Assembly (NCBI GenBank): GCA_036231565.1
Contig: JAZAHA010000006.1
Span: forward strand, 43,899-107,898
DNA length: 64,000 nucleotides
Source: Maricaulis sp036231565
GTDB taxonomy: Bacteria; Pseudomonadota; Alphaproteobacteria; Caulobacterales; Maricaulaceae
Direction: 5' to 3'
This document shows positions 33,390 to 42,922 of the stretch, piece by piece (the first letter of the stretch is position 1; each line of letters starts with the position of its first letter). The notes under the pieces were generated by a model. It did not search any database. It was not told the origin of the DNA and worked only from the letters and a program-made list of their open reading frames with translations. The position numbers were made by a program, and so were the translations under genes.

Positions 33390-34985
33390 CTAGTGGCGGA
33401 AGTGGCGCATGCCGGTGAAGACCATCGCGATGCCGGCCTCGTCGGCGGCCGCAATGACTTCCTCGTCGCGGATCGAGCCGCCCGGCTGGATCACGGCCGT
33501 GGCGCCGGCTTCTGCCGCGGCGTGCAGACCGTCGGCAAAGGGGAAGAAGGCGTCGGAAGCACAGACCGAGCCCTGGGTGCGCGGCTCGTCCCAGCCGTTT
33601 TCCTGGGCCGTCGCCTCGGCCTTGCGTACTGCCAGGCGGGCGGCTTCCAGACGGCTGGTCTGGCCCATGCCGATACCGGCGGTGGACAGGTTGCGGGCAT
33701 AGACGATCGCGTTTGACTTGACGTGCTTGACCACTTTCCACGCAAACATCAGATCGGCCAGCTCGGCTTCGGTGGGCTCGCGCCGGGTCACGGTCTTCAG
33801 ATCCTTGACCGAGATCATCGCGGTATCGCGTTCCTGTACCAGAAGACCGCCGGCCACCGTCTTGGTCAGCCAGCCGGACTGCTTCGCGTCGGGCAGGCCG
33901 CCGGTCAGCAGGACCCGCAGGTTAGATTTGCCGGACAGCACCGACAGCGCGTCCTCGTCGGCGTCCGGAGCAATCACCACCTCGGTGAAGATCTTCACAA
34001 GCTCGGCGGCCGTGTCGGCGTCGAGTCTGCGGTTCATCGCGACAATGCCGCCAAAGGCCGAAATCGGGTCAGCGGCGAAGGCCTTTTCGTAGGCGACAGC
34101 GAGATCGTCGTGCGTCGCCACGCCGCAGGGATTGGCGTGTTTGACGATCACAACGGCTGCCTTGTCGGCCGGATCGAACTCGCCGGCCAGTTCGAAGGCC
34201 GCGTCGGCATCGGCCAGATTGTTGAAGCTGAGCGCCTTGCCCTGCACCTGGCGAGCCGTGGCGATGCCCGGCCGGTTTTCCGGTGTGGCGTAGAAGGCGG
34301 CACTCTGGTGCGGGTTCTCGCCATACCGCAGCGGCTGGGCGAGCTTGCCCCCGAAGGCGCGCCAGGCCGGGCTGGTGTCTTCCAGCGTGTCGGCAAACCA
34401 GTTGGAGATCGCGGCATCATAGGCGGCCGTGCGGGCATAGGTCTTGGCCGCCAGTCGCTTGCGCAGCTCGAGCGGCGTGTGACCCTCGTGTGCCTCCATC
34501 GCGGCGAGCACGGCGTCGACATCCTCGCCGTCGGTGCACACGCTCACCCAGGCATGGTTCTTGGCCGCGGCGCGCAGCATGGCCGGGCCGCCGATATCGA
34601 TGTTTTCAACGCAGTCGGCTTCTTCGGCGCCTTTCGCGACGGTTTCCTCGAACGGGTAGAGATTGACGTAGAGCAGGTCGATATTCGGGATGCCGTGATC
34701 GGCCATCGCAGACCGGTCCTCACCATTGTCGCGCCGGCCGAGCAGGCCACCATGCACCCGCGGATGCAGCGTCTTGAGACGACCGTCCATCATTTCCGGG
34801 AATTCGGTCACTTCGGACACATCACGGGCCGCGATACCGGCTTCGTTGAGGGCGCGCAGCGTGCCCCCGGTGGACAGGATTTCAACACCGGCGTCGACGA
34901 GCCGGCGGGCCCGGTCGACCAGTCCCGTCTTGTCGGACACGGAAATCAGGGCGCGGCGCAGAGGCGCAAGATCAAGGTCGGACAT
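33390..34985 (-). CDS. purH: Bifunctional AICAR formyltransferase / IMP cyclohydrolase
   Basis: 531 residues. The N-terminal MGS-like IMP cyclohydrolase domain (about 1-200) has RALISVSDKTGLVD, STGGTLRAL and KTLHPRVHGGLLGRRD. The C-terminal AICAR transformylase domain carries KHANPCGVA (with the catalytic Lys-His) and ends SDAFFPFADGLHAAAEAGATAVIQPGGSIRDEEVI and MVFTGMRHFRH. It performs the last two steps of IMP synthesis. ATG 34985 gives the expected start. It lies 72 bases upstream of the lipoprotein hydrolase, same strand, and 63 bases from the polysaccharide gene. Confidence 0.98.
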   Translation of the reverse strand: MSDLDLAPLRRALISVSDKTGLVDRARRLVDAGVEILSTGGTLRALNEAGIAARDVSEVTEFPEMMDGRLKTLHPRVHGGLLGRRDNGEDRSAMADHGIPNIDLLYVNLYPFEETVAKGAEEADCVENIDIGGPAMLRAAAKNHAWVSVCTDGEDVDAVLAAMEAHEGHTPLELRKRLAAKTYARTAAYDAAISNWFADTLEDTSPAWRAFGGKLAQPLRYGENPHQSAAFYATPENRPGIATARQVQGKALSFNNLADADAAFELAGEFDPADKAAVVIVKHANPCGVATHDDLAVAYEKAFAADPISAFGGIVAMNRRLDADTAAELVKIFTEVVIAPDADEDALSVLSGKSNLRVLLTGGLPDAKQSGWLTKTVAGGLLVQERDTAMISVKDLKTVTRREPTEAELADLMFAWKVVKHVKSNAIVYARNLSTAGIGMGQTSRLEAARLAVRKAEATAQENGWDEPRTQGSVCASDAFFPFADGLHAAAEAGATAVIQPGGSIRDEEVIAAADEAGIAMVFTGMRHFRH

Positions 34986-35048
34986 GGCTGGGGCTCCGTT
35001 GTAACCATCCGGATGTGCGCGGCGAGGTATCCATCACAGCGCAGCAAG

Positions 35049-36983
35049 TCAATCCGCGGCCGTGGCAGGCCGCAGGGCACATAGCGCGCCCAAGGCTTCG
35101 GAAACGGCCGCGGCATCACCGCTGCGGGCCGCGTCGAGCAGGCATTCCAGTTCTGCTGACACGGCGGCGGTATCGAGCACCGGACCGGTGATCGACCAGA
35201 CGCCGTCAATGGCGGTCGGCTCGCGGCGTTCGAAGGCATAAACGAGGTTCTCGTGACGCTTCTCGCCGGGCCGCAGCCCGACGATCGAGATTGCTCCGGG
35301 CGCGTCCGGATCGCGGCCGCGCAGGCGCAGCAGCTGTCGCGCCAGGCGCAGGATGGAAACCGGCTCGCCCATGTCCAGCACGTACAGGGCGCCATTGAGA
35401 TTCGCGTCGAAGGCGGTCTGGGCGGCGGCGTCGAGAACGAGGCCTGAGGCTTCCTCGACGGTCATGAAATAGCGGGTGGCGTCCGGGTCTGTCACGGTGA
35501 CCGGGTCGCCGGCCTCGATCTGGCGTTCGAAAAGCGGCACGACCGAACCGGTCGAGCCGAGGACGTTGCCGAAGCGCACGACGCATATTCGGGTATCCGA
35601 ACCGTCGGCAGCTGCCGAGCGCGCATACAGTTCGGCCGCGCGCTTGGTCGCGCCCATGACATTACCCGGATCGACGGCCTTGTCGGTTGAGATCAGGGCG
35701 ACGATGCGGGCACCATGCCGTTTGGCCATCTCGATCGTGTTGACCGTGCCGATCACATTCGTGCGCACGGCCTCGCCCGGATTGAGTTCGCTCATGGGAA
35801 CGTGCTTCAGCGCGGCTGCGTGCAGCACGACATCCGGACGTTCCTCGGCGAAGGCGGTTTCCAGGCGTTGGATATCGCGGATATCGCCCAGCATGGCCCG
35901 CCATTGCATGTGCGGCCGGTGGCGGGCGAATTCGAGGTCGATCTCGTAGAGATTGGCCTCGGACGCATCGAAGAAGATCAGCTTTTCCGGATTGAGTGTT
36001 GCCGCAAGCCGCGCCAGCTGTGAGCCGATCGTCCCGCCGGCACCGGTGATCATAACGCGGCGGCCTTCGATCAGAGGCCGGGCCGGTTCCAGGTTCGGCG
36101 GACGCGGCGGGCGGTTCAGCAGGTCGGCGGCTTCCACCGGCGAGAAGGCGCCCGGTCCCTCGGACGGGCGGGCACGGGACAGTTTGGCACCGGTGCGGGC
36201 GGCGATACGGATCAGCTCGTTGACGACTTCCACATCGGTGTTCGTGCCGGCCAGTACCAGGCGCGGCGCCAGGGTCTCCGCCTGGGCCAGCCGGGTAAGC
36301 GCCGGGGTCAGTGCATGCAGGCCGCCCAGCACAGGCACGCCGCGAATGGCATGCCCGGTGAGCTGCGAGCCCGGCTCGATCAGGCCTTTCGGCCGGAAGG
36401 GTGCGGACCCGTTGCGGCGGACAATATCGCGCAGGGCCTCATCCAGATCGGCTTCCGATCCGACCAGGATCGCAGCAGGCTTCGAGCGGTCTTCCACCTG
36501 CAGCACACCGCGCAGGCCCTGTGTCCGGACAGCCGCGAGCAGGAAACGCGGCGCCAGCAACAGGCCGATCAGGATCGGGATGTCGATCAGGATCGAGGTT
36601 CGCGGGAAACCGTCCAGACGGTTGATCAGGAACAGCATCGGCAGGAAGACCAGATTGGCCACCAGGACCGCTCGGACGATGCGGGCCGCATCATTCAGGG
36701 CGGTGTAGCGCCACAGGCCGCGATGCAGGCCTTCAAGCGGGAAGACGATGGCGCAGGCCAGCGCGAACACCGTTACCGATTGCAGCATGACCTGTTCGGG
36801 CGGGCCGTCCGGCTCGAACCGGTAGCGCAGCAGGACCGCCGCCCACATCGAGAAGGCGCCGGCGGCGAGATCGAACAGCGCCACCGCCACCATCGACAAC
36901 TGGTTCCGCGTGGCGGTCAGATTGCCTGAAACGGTTTGACGCGCTCGCCTGCGGCGTCCGTCCTGAGGACGCGGTGTGCTCAT
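35049..36983 (-). CDS. Membrane-bound nucleoside-diphosphate-sugar epimerase/dehydratase (CapD/WbpM-like)
   Basis: 644 residues. The N-terminal 150 residues carry about four membrane helices. A CoA-binding-like Rossmann domain follows (ILVGSEADLDEALRDIVRRNG), then an extended SDR domain with NAD motif GAGGTIGSQ (about residue 310), DVVLHAAALKHVPMSE, ISTDKAVDPGNVMGATKRAAE and RFGNVLGSTGSVVPLF. The catalytic Tyr of the SDR Y-x-x-x-K is Met (MGATKR), as in the FlaA1/WbpM family of 4,6-dehydratases. It probably makes a 6-deoxy sugar nucleotide for a surface polysaccharide. Its start overlaps the stop of the heparinase-family gene by 4 bases. Confidence 0.92.
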   Translation of the reverse strand: MSTPRPQDGRRRRARQTVSGNLTATRNQLSMVAVALFDLAAGAFSMWAAVLLRYRFEPDGPPEQVMLQSVTVFALACAIVFPLEGLHRGLWRYTALNDAARIVRAVLVANLVFLPMLFLINRLDGFPRTSILIDIPILIGLLLAPRFLLAAVRTQGLRGVLQVEDRSKPAAILVGSEADLDEALRDIVRRNGSAPFRPKGLIEPGSQLTGHAIRGVPVLGGLHALTPALTRLAQAETLAPRLVLAGTNTDVEVVNELIRIAARTGAKLSRARPSEGPGAFSPVEAADLLNRPPRPPNLEPARPLIEGRRVMITGAGGTIGSQLARLAATLNPEKLIFFDASEANLYEIDLEFARHRPHMQWRAMLGDIRDIQRLETAFAEERPDVVLHAAALKHVPMSELNPGEAVRTNVIGTVNTIEMAKRHGARIVALISTDKAVDPGNVMGATKRAAELYARSAAADGSDTRICVVRFGNVLGSTGSVVPLFERQIEAGDPVTVTDPDATRYFMTVEEASGLVLDAAAQTAFDANLNGALYVLDMGEPVSILRLARQLLRLRGRDPDAPGAISIVGLRPGEKRHENLVYAFERREPTAIDGVWSITGPVLDTAAVSAELECLLDAARSGDAAAVSEALGALCALRPATAAD

Positions 36984-38746
36984 CCGGTTTCCCCTTCTGC
37001 GCCGCCGACCTGGCCGAGACGCTGAAAAGCCCAGCGAACGCGATTGGGCGGCCGGTCCCCGGCACCAAAGGGTTCTGCTTCTCCCTGTACTACAATCTGT
37101 GTCGCGCGTTGTGGAGGTGCGCCCGCAGCCAGATACACAGAACGCTCCAGCCGGATCGGTCCGCCATCGGTCCGGAACCGCCAGCCATCGCCATTGGGCT
37201 GGACCAGAAGCGCGCTCATCGAGTCGCGCGACAGGGAGGCCCGGACGTCGGGGTGCAGGTGGAAGCGGATTGCAAAGCGCCAGCGCACATCGACATCGTC
37301 GGGGGCGCCGTCGTTAACGGGCCGGAACAACGCATCTTCGCCGCGCACATCCCCGCCATCGGCTGCCAGGAAAATCCGCCGCCGGTGCGAGAGGCCGTAA
37401 TCCTCGCGATAGCCCTCGTGGATGCCCTCCAGCCAGATCCCCATCTCTTCTTCATTGCGCCGGGCCGAGACCGAGGCGGGCGCTGTGGCAAGACGCGGAC
37501 CCAGGAGGTCGCGTTTCCAGCCGGGCGGGAAGAGGCGGGCCGAGGAGGTTTCGTCGAGAATGAGGGTGGAGTGAGCCGCCGTTGCGCGCACCGCCTCGCG
37601 CCAGCTGGCGGGCTGGTCATCATGCCAGCCGCAATTGACCACCAGGCGGCCACCGGACGTGCACAGCTCGAAAGCCAGGGCACTGGCATGGGCGCCGGTG
37701 CTCAGCGGGCCTTTGGGCGCATTGCCGACATCGAGCAGGACGGTGGCTTCCCCGGCTTCGGCGCGGTGATAGCCGGAATGGGGCGCAAAGCCGAAGGGGC
37801 GTGCGCGGGTGTCGTCATGATCGAGGGCGGCCTTGAGCGCGTGGCGGTCGCCTTCGCCGCCACCGTGGAAACTGGCCAGCCCGTCATCCGACATGCGGAA
37901 GAAACGCACCATGGGCGCCAGCCGGTCGATCGCGCGGCGCACATCCTGGGGCAGGTCGGCACCGGCGGCCTGGGCCGCTTCGCGTACCGTGACAAGGTCG
38001 ATCAGCGCTTCCGCGCAGGCGCGTGGCGAGCGGGTGACATGGCCGCCATCGGGCAGGATCTGGCGCTGGACTTCGCGGGCGAGGGACTGGAAGCCTGCGC
38101 GTTGCAGGGCGTCGCGGCCCGGCAGGCACAGCCCGGTCAGGGTGAGTGCGGCGGCGCTCTGCAGGCGGGTTGTGCCGTCCGGCGCGATGGCGATCGAACG
38201 CTGCAGATAGCGCGCCTGGCGCAGCAGGGAACGGAGGCGGGCCTGCCGCGCCTTGCGGCTGTCCACGTCGCCATTGAACAGGGCATCGCCGCAGCGCAGC
38301 CAGTTCAGGAGCCGCATCGACAGGATGTCGTGCGACCAGGCAAAACTGTTCCAGCGGCCAAAATTGTCGATCCAGCTGTCGACATAGCGCCGGATCATGT
38401 CGGGGCCGGCTTCCGGGTCGGCGGCCAGACAGTCGCGCATCCAGCTGAAAGCGTGCAGGCGGCGGGCAAAGGCACGGGTCGGTGCGGGTTGCAGCCAGGC
38501 GGCGGCAGGGCCGTCGGTTGACAGGCTTTCCCCGGCCAGGGTGAAGCGGCCGTGCAGGATCGCTTCGCCGCGTTCGCGATTGGGGGCGTACACGTCTTCC
38601 GGCACGACACTCAGCGCGTCGGGCAGCCCGCCCAGATCGCTCAGGCCCGATGGCAGACCGATGGCGTGCAGCGTCGAGGAGGCCTCGCGCCGCAGCGCCA
38701 TGACGGTGGCTGCGGTATAATCGGACAGACGCACCGCGCGAGCCAT
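36980..38746 (-). CDS. Heparinase II/III-family protein
   Basis: 588 residues. An N-terminal alpha/alpha-toroid-like region (FSWMRDCLAADPEAGPDMIRRYVDSWIDNFGRWNSFAWSHDILSMRLLNWL) is followed by the C-terminal beta-sandwich of the family (DDGLASFHGGGEGDRHALKAAL, FELCTSGGRLVVNCGWHDDQPASWREAVRATAAHSTLILDE). Members cleave uronate-containing polysaccharides by beta-elimination. No signal peptide is visible, suggesting a cytoplasmic or unconventional location. Translational coupling to the sugar-nucleotide dehydratase suggests a role in making or turning over the same polysaccharide. Confidence 0.9.
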   Translation of the reverse strand: MARAVRLSDYTAATVMALRREASSTLHAIGLPSGLSDLGGLPDALSVVPEDVYAPNRERGEAILHGRFTLAGESLSTDGPAAAWLQPAPTRAFARRLHAFSWMRDCLAADPEAGPDMIRRYVDSWIDNFGRWNSFAWSHDILSMRLLNWLRCGDALFNGDVDSRKARQARLRSLLRQARYLQRSIAIAPDGTTRLQSAAALTLTGLCLPGRDALQRAGFQSLAREVQRQILPDGGHVTRSPRACAEALIDLVTVREAAQAAGADLPQDVRRAIDRLAPMVRFFRMSDDGLASFHGGGEGDRHALKAALDHDDTRARPFGFAPHSGYHRAEAGEATVLLDVGNAPKGPLSTGAHASALAFELCTSGGRLVVNCGWHDDQPASWREAVRATAAHSTLILDETSSARLFPPGWKRDLLGPRLATAPASVSARRNEEEMGIWLEGIHEGYREDYGLSHRRRIFLAADGGDVRGEDALFRPVNDGAPDDVDVRWRFAIRFHLHPDVRASLSRDSMSALLVQPNGDGWRFRTDGGPIRLERSVYLAAGAPPQRATQIVVQGEAEPFGAGDRPPNRVRWAFQRLGQVGGAEGETG

Positions 38747-38751
38747 GGCGA

Positions 38752-39411
38752 TCAGCCGCGGAGTGCTGCGATATTGTCGCGATAGGCGTCCGGCCCGCCG
38801 CGGAATACCGCCGATCCGGCGACCAGCGCGTGGGCGCCGGCCGAGATGCAGGCTTTCGCCGTGTCCGGGTTCACCCCGCCATCGACCTCGATCAGGGTCG
38901 AAAGGCCGCGGCGGTCGATCGACTGGCGCAGGCCCTCGATCTTGCGCAGCTGACTGTCGATGAAGCTCTGGCCGCCAAAACCCGGATTGACGCTCATCAC
39001 CAGCACCAGGTCGAGCTCGTCGAGGACATAGTCCAGCGTCTCGCCCGGGGTGGACGGGTTGAGCGCGGCGCCGGCCTTCTTGCCGGTGTTGCGGATTTTC
39101 TGGACCGTGCGGTGGAAATGCGGACCGGCTTCGGGATGCGCCGTGATCAGGTCGGCCCCGGCCTCGGCAAAGGCGTCGATATAGGGGTCGACCGGCGTGA
39201 TCATCAGATGCACGTCGAACGGTTTTTCCGAGTGCGGCCGCAGCGCTTTGACGACGCCCTGCCCGATCGTGAGATTGGGTACGAAATGACCGTCCATGAC
39301 ATCGACATGGATCCAGTCGGCCCCGGCTTCGTCAATCGCACGAACCTCTTCGCCCAGCTTGGCGAAATCGGCCGAAAGAATTGACGGCGAGATGATTACG
39401 GAAGCGCCCAT
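38752..39411 (-). CDS. rpe: Ribulose-phosphate 3-epimerase
   Basis: 219 residues, a TIM barrel with the canonical landmarks: ISPSILSADFAKLGEEVRAIDEAGADWIHVDVMDGHFVPNLTIG (catalytic Asp and metal His), HLMI, VLVMSVNPGFGGQSFI and IEVDGGVNPDTA. It interconverts ribulose-5-phosphate and xylulose-5-phosphate in the pentose phosphate pathway. ATG 39411 (MGASVIISPS) is the usual start. It is 5 bases upstream of the heparinase gene and 72 bases after rsmB, in one direction. Confidence 0.97.
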   Translation of the reverse strand: MGASVIISPSILSADFAKLGEEVRAIDEAGADWIHVDVMDGHFVPNLTIGQGVVKALRPHSEKPFDVHLMITPVDPYIDAFAEAGADLITAHPEAGPHFHRTVQKIRNTGKKAGAALNPSTPGETLDYVLDELDLVLVMSVNPGFGGQSFIDSQLRKIEGLRQSIDRRGLSTLIEVDGGVNPDTAKACISAGAHALVAGSAVFRGGPDAYRDNIAALRG

Positions 39412-39483
39412 GCAAGTCCGATAACAGGGGGGCCGGACCGGCGCAAGACGGCCGGTGGTCCGTCCTTCGCGGCAGGCGGCCGG

Positions 39484-40782
39484 TTAACTGCGCTTTTCGA
39501 AGCGGGCGGCAAAAAACCCGTCCATTCCGCCGCGGTCTGCCCACAGGGCCGGGGTCAGGCGCAGCCAGCCTTCCGGCGTGATGGCTTCGGCCAGGCCGGG
39601 CACTTCCCCGTCCTGGATCGCGACGGGCTTCAGGTCCTTGCGGGTTTCCAGCAGGCGGGCAGCAAGCTGTTCGCCCTCTTCCGGCTGCAGCGAGCAGGTA
39701 CAGATCACCATCCAGCCGCCGGGACGCAGCATGCGGGCGGCGGCGCCGGCCATCTCCAGCTGCAGTTTCGACATGCGCTGGACGTCGCCCGGCTTCTTGA
39801 TCCAGCCGGCCTCGGGATGGCGCCGCATCGTGCCGGTGGCCGTGCAGGGTGCGTCCAGCAGGACCGCATCGGCCGGGCCCTTGGGCCGGAAGCGGCGGAC
39901 ATCCTCGACCGCGACCGCGGCGCGCAGCCCGGTGCGCGAGAGATTGTCCCGCAGGCGTTTCAGCCGGCCCTCATTGTCATCGACAGCGGTGACGCGGGCG
40001 CCCAGCGCGGCGAGCTGCAGCGTCTTGCCGCCGGGGGCGGCACACAGGTCGGCGACGTGGTCGCCGGACTTCACGCCGAGCAGGGTGGCCGGGATTGCAG
40101 CGGCGGCATCCTGGGCCCACCAGGCGCCTTCGCGGAAGCCGGGCAATTGCGTGACGTCGCCGATCTCCTTGCGGCGCAGCGTCCCGGTCGGCAGGATTTC
40201 CGCGCCCAGCGCCTCGGCCCAGCGTTCGCGCTCGAGCGGGTCCTTCACGGTCAGGTCCAGCGGCGGCGGCTGCATCTGCACATTGGTGATGCGCGACAGC
40301 GTGCCGGGGCCGTAGGCCTTGCGCCAGGAACGCGACACCCAGTCGGGAAGATTGTCGCGCGGGGCGGTGCGGGCGGCGAGGTCCGGCCCTTCCGTGCTGA
40401 CCTTGCGCAGGACGGCATTGACCACACCCTTCAGCCCGTAGGTCTCGGTCGTGTCCTGGCACAGGGCAACGGTGGTGGAGACGACCGCATGCGGCGGGCC
40501 GTCCATCCACAGAAGCTGGGTCGCGCCGGTGACCAGAAGGGCGGCTGCGTATTCCGTGGTTTCCTCGAGCGGCTTGGCCAGGAATTTGTCGAGCACTTTG
40601 CGGGTCTGGCCGAGGCGGCGGAATGTGGTCGCCAGGATGGCGCGCGCAAAGGCCCGGTCCCGGTCGCTCATCTTGCGATAGCCGGGCGTGTGTTCCAGCG
40701 CGGGTTCCAGGGCACGCCGGTCGCGCAGGATGGTGGCATAGGCCAGGGCGGCGCAGCGCCGCGGGGGCAATCCGTCTTTCAT
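39484..40782 (-). CDS. rsmB: 16S rRNA (cytosine-C5) methyltransferase, RsmB family
   Basis: 432 residues. An N-terminal NusB-like helical domain (RDRAFARAILATTFRRLGQTRKVLDKFL) precedes a Rossmann SAM-dependent methyltransferase. This has VADLCAAPGGKTLQLAALG (SAM site), VLLDAPCTATGTMRRHPE (first cysteine) and WMVICTCSLQPEEGEQ (catalytic cysteine). The order matches RsmB/Fmu, which methylates C967 of 16S rRNA. ATG 40782. A repeat of family C follows upstream. Confidence 0.94.
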   Translation of the reverse strand: MKDGLPPRRCAALAYATILRDRRALEPALEHTPGYRKMSDRDRAFARAILATTFRRLGQTRKVLDKFLAKPLEETTEYAAALLVTGATQLLWMDGPPHAVVSTTVALCQDTTETYGLKGVVNAVLRKVSTEGPDLAARTAPRDNLPDWVSRSWRKAYGPGTLSRITNVQMQPPPLDLTVKDPLERERWAEALGAEILPTGTLRRKEIGDVTQLPGFREGAWWAQDAAAAIPATLLGVKSGDHVADLCAAPGGKTLQLAALGARVTAVDDNEGRLKRLRDNLSRTGLRAAVAVEDVRRFRPKGPADAVLLDAPCTATGTMRRHPEAGWIKKPGDVQRMSKLQLEMAGAAARMLRPGGWMVICTCSLQPEEGEQLAARLLETRKDLKPVAIQDGEVPGLAEAITPEGWLRLTPALWADRGGMDGFFAARFEKRS

Positions 40783-40833
40783 GGCGCGGGAGCTAGCACG
40801 CGCGGGCGCGCCCGTCTAATGCGCGTTGCTGGC

Positions 40834-41004
40834 CTTCCTCCCCACAGAAGTGGGGAGGGGGACCGCGTCGCAGGCGTGGTGGAGGGGCGCCGCGCAGATG
40901 CGCAGCGATATGGCGGAGCCTGGTGCCGATACGCCGGCCTTGCCGGCACCCCTTCGACCCGCAGCTCCGCTGCGGCCCACTTCCCCACAAATGTGGGGAA
41001 GAAA
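40834..41004. repeat. Family C intergenic repeat, copy 1
   Basis: About 170 bases between rsmB and htpX. It begins CTTCCTCCCCACAGAAGTGGGGAGG and ends CCCACTTCCCCACAAATGTGGGGAAG, each a small hairpin, with GTGGAGGGGCGCCGCG, a GC-rich hairpin around ATGCGCAG, and CCCCTTCGACCC in between. The same order is found at 59405-59586. The CTTCC..GGAAG termini make the whole element an inverted repeat. Confidence 0.82.
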
Positions 41005-41014
41005 ACCAGTGCTC

Positions 41015-41911
41015 CTACCCCCACGGGCCGCGTGGCGCCCAGGGGCCGGACTGGACCGGGGCGGCGGCGCCGGCCATTTCACGCAGCCTGGCGATCCGGT
41101 TGGCGGTGTCCGGGTGGGTGGAGAAGAGATTGTCCATCCGCTGGCCATTCAGCGGGTTGATGATGAACATGTGGGCCGTTGCGGGATTGCGTTCGGCGCT
41201 GTCATTGATGGTGCGGCGGGCCGTGCGTTCGATCTTTTCCAGCGCGCTGGCCAGCGCCATCGGCTTGCCCATGATCTCGGCGCCGATCCGGTCGGCCTCG
41301 TATTCGCGGGCGCGGCTGATCGCGCTCTGCACCAGCATGGCGGCCATGGGGGCAAAGATCATCAGGGCGATCGAGCCGATCAGGCCGGCGCGGTTATTGC
41401 CGCCGAAAAAGAGCGCGAAATTGGCCAGCATGCCGATCGCACCGGCCAGGGTGGCGGTGACGGTCATGGTCAGCGTGTCGCGGTTTTTCACATGGGCGAG
41501 TTCGTGCGCCATCACGCCCTGCACCTCTTCCCGGTCGAGCCGGGCGAGGAGGCCTGTCGTGGCGGCGACGGCGGCGTGACTAGGGTCGCGGCCGGTGGCG
41601 AAAGCGTTGGGCTGGTCGCTCTCGATCACGAAGACGCGCGGCACCGGCAGGCCGGCGCGGCGGGCGAGATGTTCGACATCGGCGGCATACTGGCGCAATT
41701 GCGGATGGCGTTCGTCCGGACCGATCTCGCGGGCGCCGTGCATGCGCAGCACCATGTCGGCGCTGTTCCACCAGGCAAACAGGTTCATGCCCCCGGCAAT
41801 GACCAGGGCGATCATCGCGCCGGCGGCCCCGCCCAGCACATAGCCGATTGCCATGAAGAGCGCGGTCATGCCGGCGAGCAGGAGGAAGGTTCTCAATCCG
41901 TTGGCAGTCAT
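41015..41911 (-). CDS. htpX: Membrane zinc metalloprotease HtpX
   Basis: 298 residues, family M48. Two N-terminal membrane helices (LRTFLLLAGMTALFMAIGYVLGGAAGAMIALVIAGGMNLF), the zinc motif HELAH (136-140) in VQGVMAHELAHVKNRDT, two further hydrophobic segments and the third ligand Glu in AREYEADRIGAE. HtpX degrades misfolded membrane proteins. The C-terminus ends in a Pro/Gly/Trp-rich tail (SGPWAPRGPWG). ATG 41911 (MTANGLRTF) is the family start; the ATG at 41929 is less likely. Confidence 0.96.
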   Translation of the reverse strand: MTANGLRTFLLLAGMTALFMAIGYVLGGAAGAMIALVIAGGMNLFAWWNSADMVLRMHGAREIGPDERHPQLRQYAADVEHLARRAGLPVPRVFVIESDQPNAFATGRDPSHAAVAATTGLLARLDREEVQGVMAHELAHVKNRDTLTMTVTATLAGAIGMLANFALFFGGNNRAGLIGSIALMIFAPMAAMLVQSAISRAREYEADRIGAEIMGKPMALASALEKIERTARRTINDSAERNPATAHMFIINPLNGQRMDNLFSTHPDTANRIARLREMAGAAAPVQSGPWAPRGPWG

Positions 41912-41966
41912 GGTTCTGGCAGCATCCATTCTTGGCGACAGGCCCCTGTCAGACTAGATAAATGGT

Positions 41967-42197
41967 ATGACCCAGAATGAACGGCAAGACGGGACGGACA
42001 TGGCGGGAATCCCTGCTGCTGCGGCGCCCGGCAAGACATTGAGCCCGGCCGCCCGGCGGGCGCTGGAAGAAGCCGAGGCGCGCCGCAAGGCGCAGGCGGA
42101 GGCCGCACTGCCACCGGAAACCGGCGGACGCCGCAACGGGCCGGAACCCACCCGCTATGGCGACTGGGAGAAGAAGGGCATTCTAAGCGACTTCTGA
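41967..42197 (+). CDS. DUF1674 (SDHAF4-type) small protein
   Basis: 76 residues. The first half is Ala/Glu-rich (SPAARRALEEAEARRKAQAEA) and the end is the family signature GGRRNGPEPTRYGDWEKKGILSDF. The mitochondrial homologue SDHAF4 assists assembly of flavinated succinate dehydrogenase. No sdh genes are close, and it lies divergent from htpX with a 55-base gap. Confidence 0.93.
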   Translation: MTQNERQDGTDMAGIPAAAAPGKTLSPAARRALEEAEARRKAQAEAALPPETGGRRNGPEPTRYGDWEKKGILSDF

Positions 42198-42287
42198 GGG
42201 GGTGCGGATAGTTGAGCACTTATCCCCGGTTTCGCGTGCCGGGTGCACGGGCTTCGCAACATTGGATACCCGCGATACTGTGCCGGA

Positions 42288-42875
42288 ATGGCACACGTTT
42301 TACGCCCTGTTTTCATGGTTTTGGCGACCGCCCTCCTGGCGGCTCCGGCGGCATTTGCGCAATCCGGCAGCGCGCCGGCGCGGGAGTGTTCGCCCGAGGA
42401 TATCCGCCAGGCCCTGGCCGGGGAGTATACTGGCCCTGCCTGCCGTTTCACGCAGATGCCGGATGAGGCGCAACGCCCTCAACCGACAGGGCTTTCCGCC
42501 GATGTGACCCGGCTGGAAGGGGCGCCGCGGCAGAACCGTCGCATCGCGGCCCAACAAGTCCATCATTCCTATGACATAGCGGCCACATACGAGACCCGTT
42601 CCAGCGACACTGTGCGCCATATGGTGACGCAGACCGCGGATTACGCGCCGCCGGCCCGCGCGACCGTCACCCTGGACGACAGCTTCTTCACCGGTCCGCT
42701 GGCCGGCGGGGTCGAGCGTCCCTTCACGCCGCTTTACAGCTATCGCGGCATCGTCCTGATTTCCGCCTCGGGCGAAGTACGCACGCGCTTTGCCGGCCTC
42801 ACGCACACGACACGGCAAGTGCGCGCCATGGATACGCAGGCGCGTGCGGCTGGGCGGGCCTATCCCTACGATTAG
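42288..42875 (+). CDS. Secreted protein of unknown function
   Basis: 195 residues with a clear signal peptide (MAHVLRPVFMVLATALLAAPAAFAQ, cleavage about residue 24-25). The mature part starts with two cysteines (RECSPEDIRQALAGEYTGPACRF) and contains VTLDDSFFTGPLAGGVERPFTPLYSYRGIVLISASGEVRTRFAGL. I do not recognise the family. ATG 42288 is chosen as the first codon of the signal; the frame begins 45 bases earlier at 42243. It is in the same direction as the DUF1674 gene, with a gap of 90 bases. Confidence 0.72.
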   Translation: MAHVLRPVFMVLATALLAAPAAFAQSGSAPARECSPEDIRQALAGEYTGPACRFTQMPDEAQRPQPTGLSADVTRLEGAPRQNRRIAAQQVHHSYDIAATYETRSSDTVRHMVTQTADYAPPARATVTLDDSFFTGPLAGGVERPFTPLYSYRGIVLISASGEVRTRFAGLTHTTRQVRAMDTQARAAGRAYPYD

Positions 42876-42922
42876 GCGGGTTTCGGTTCGGGTGGATGCC
42901 GATTGCGCACATCTCCACCGAC

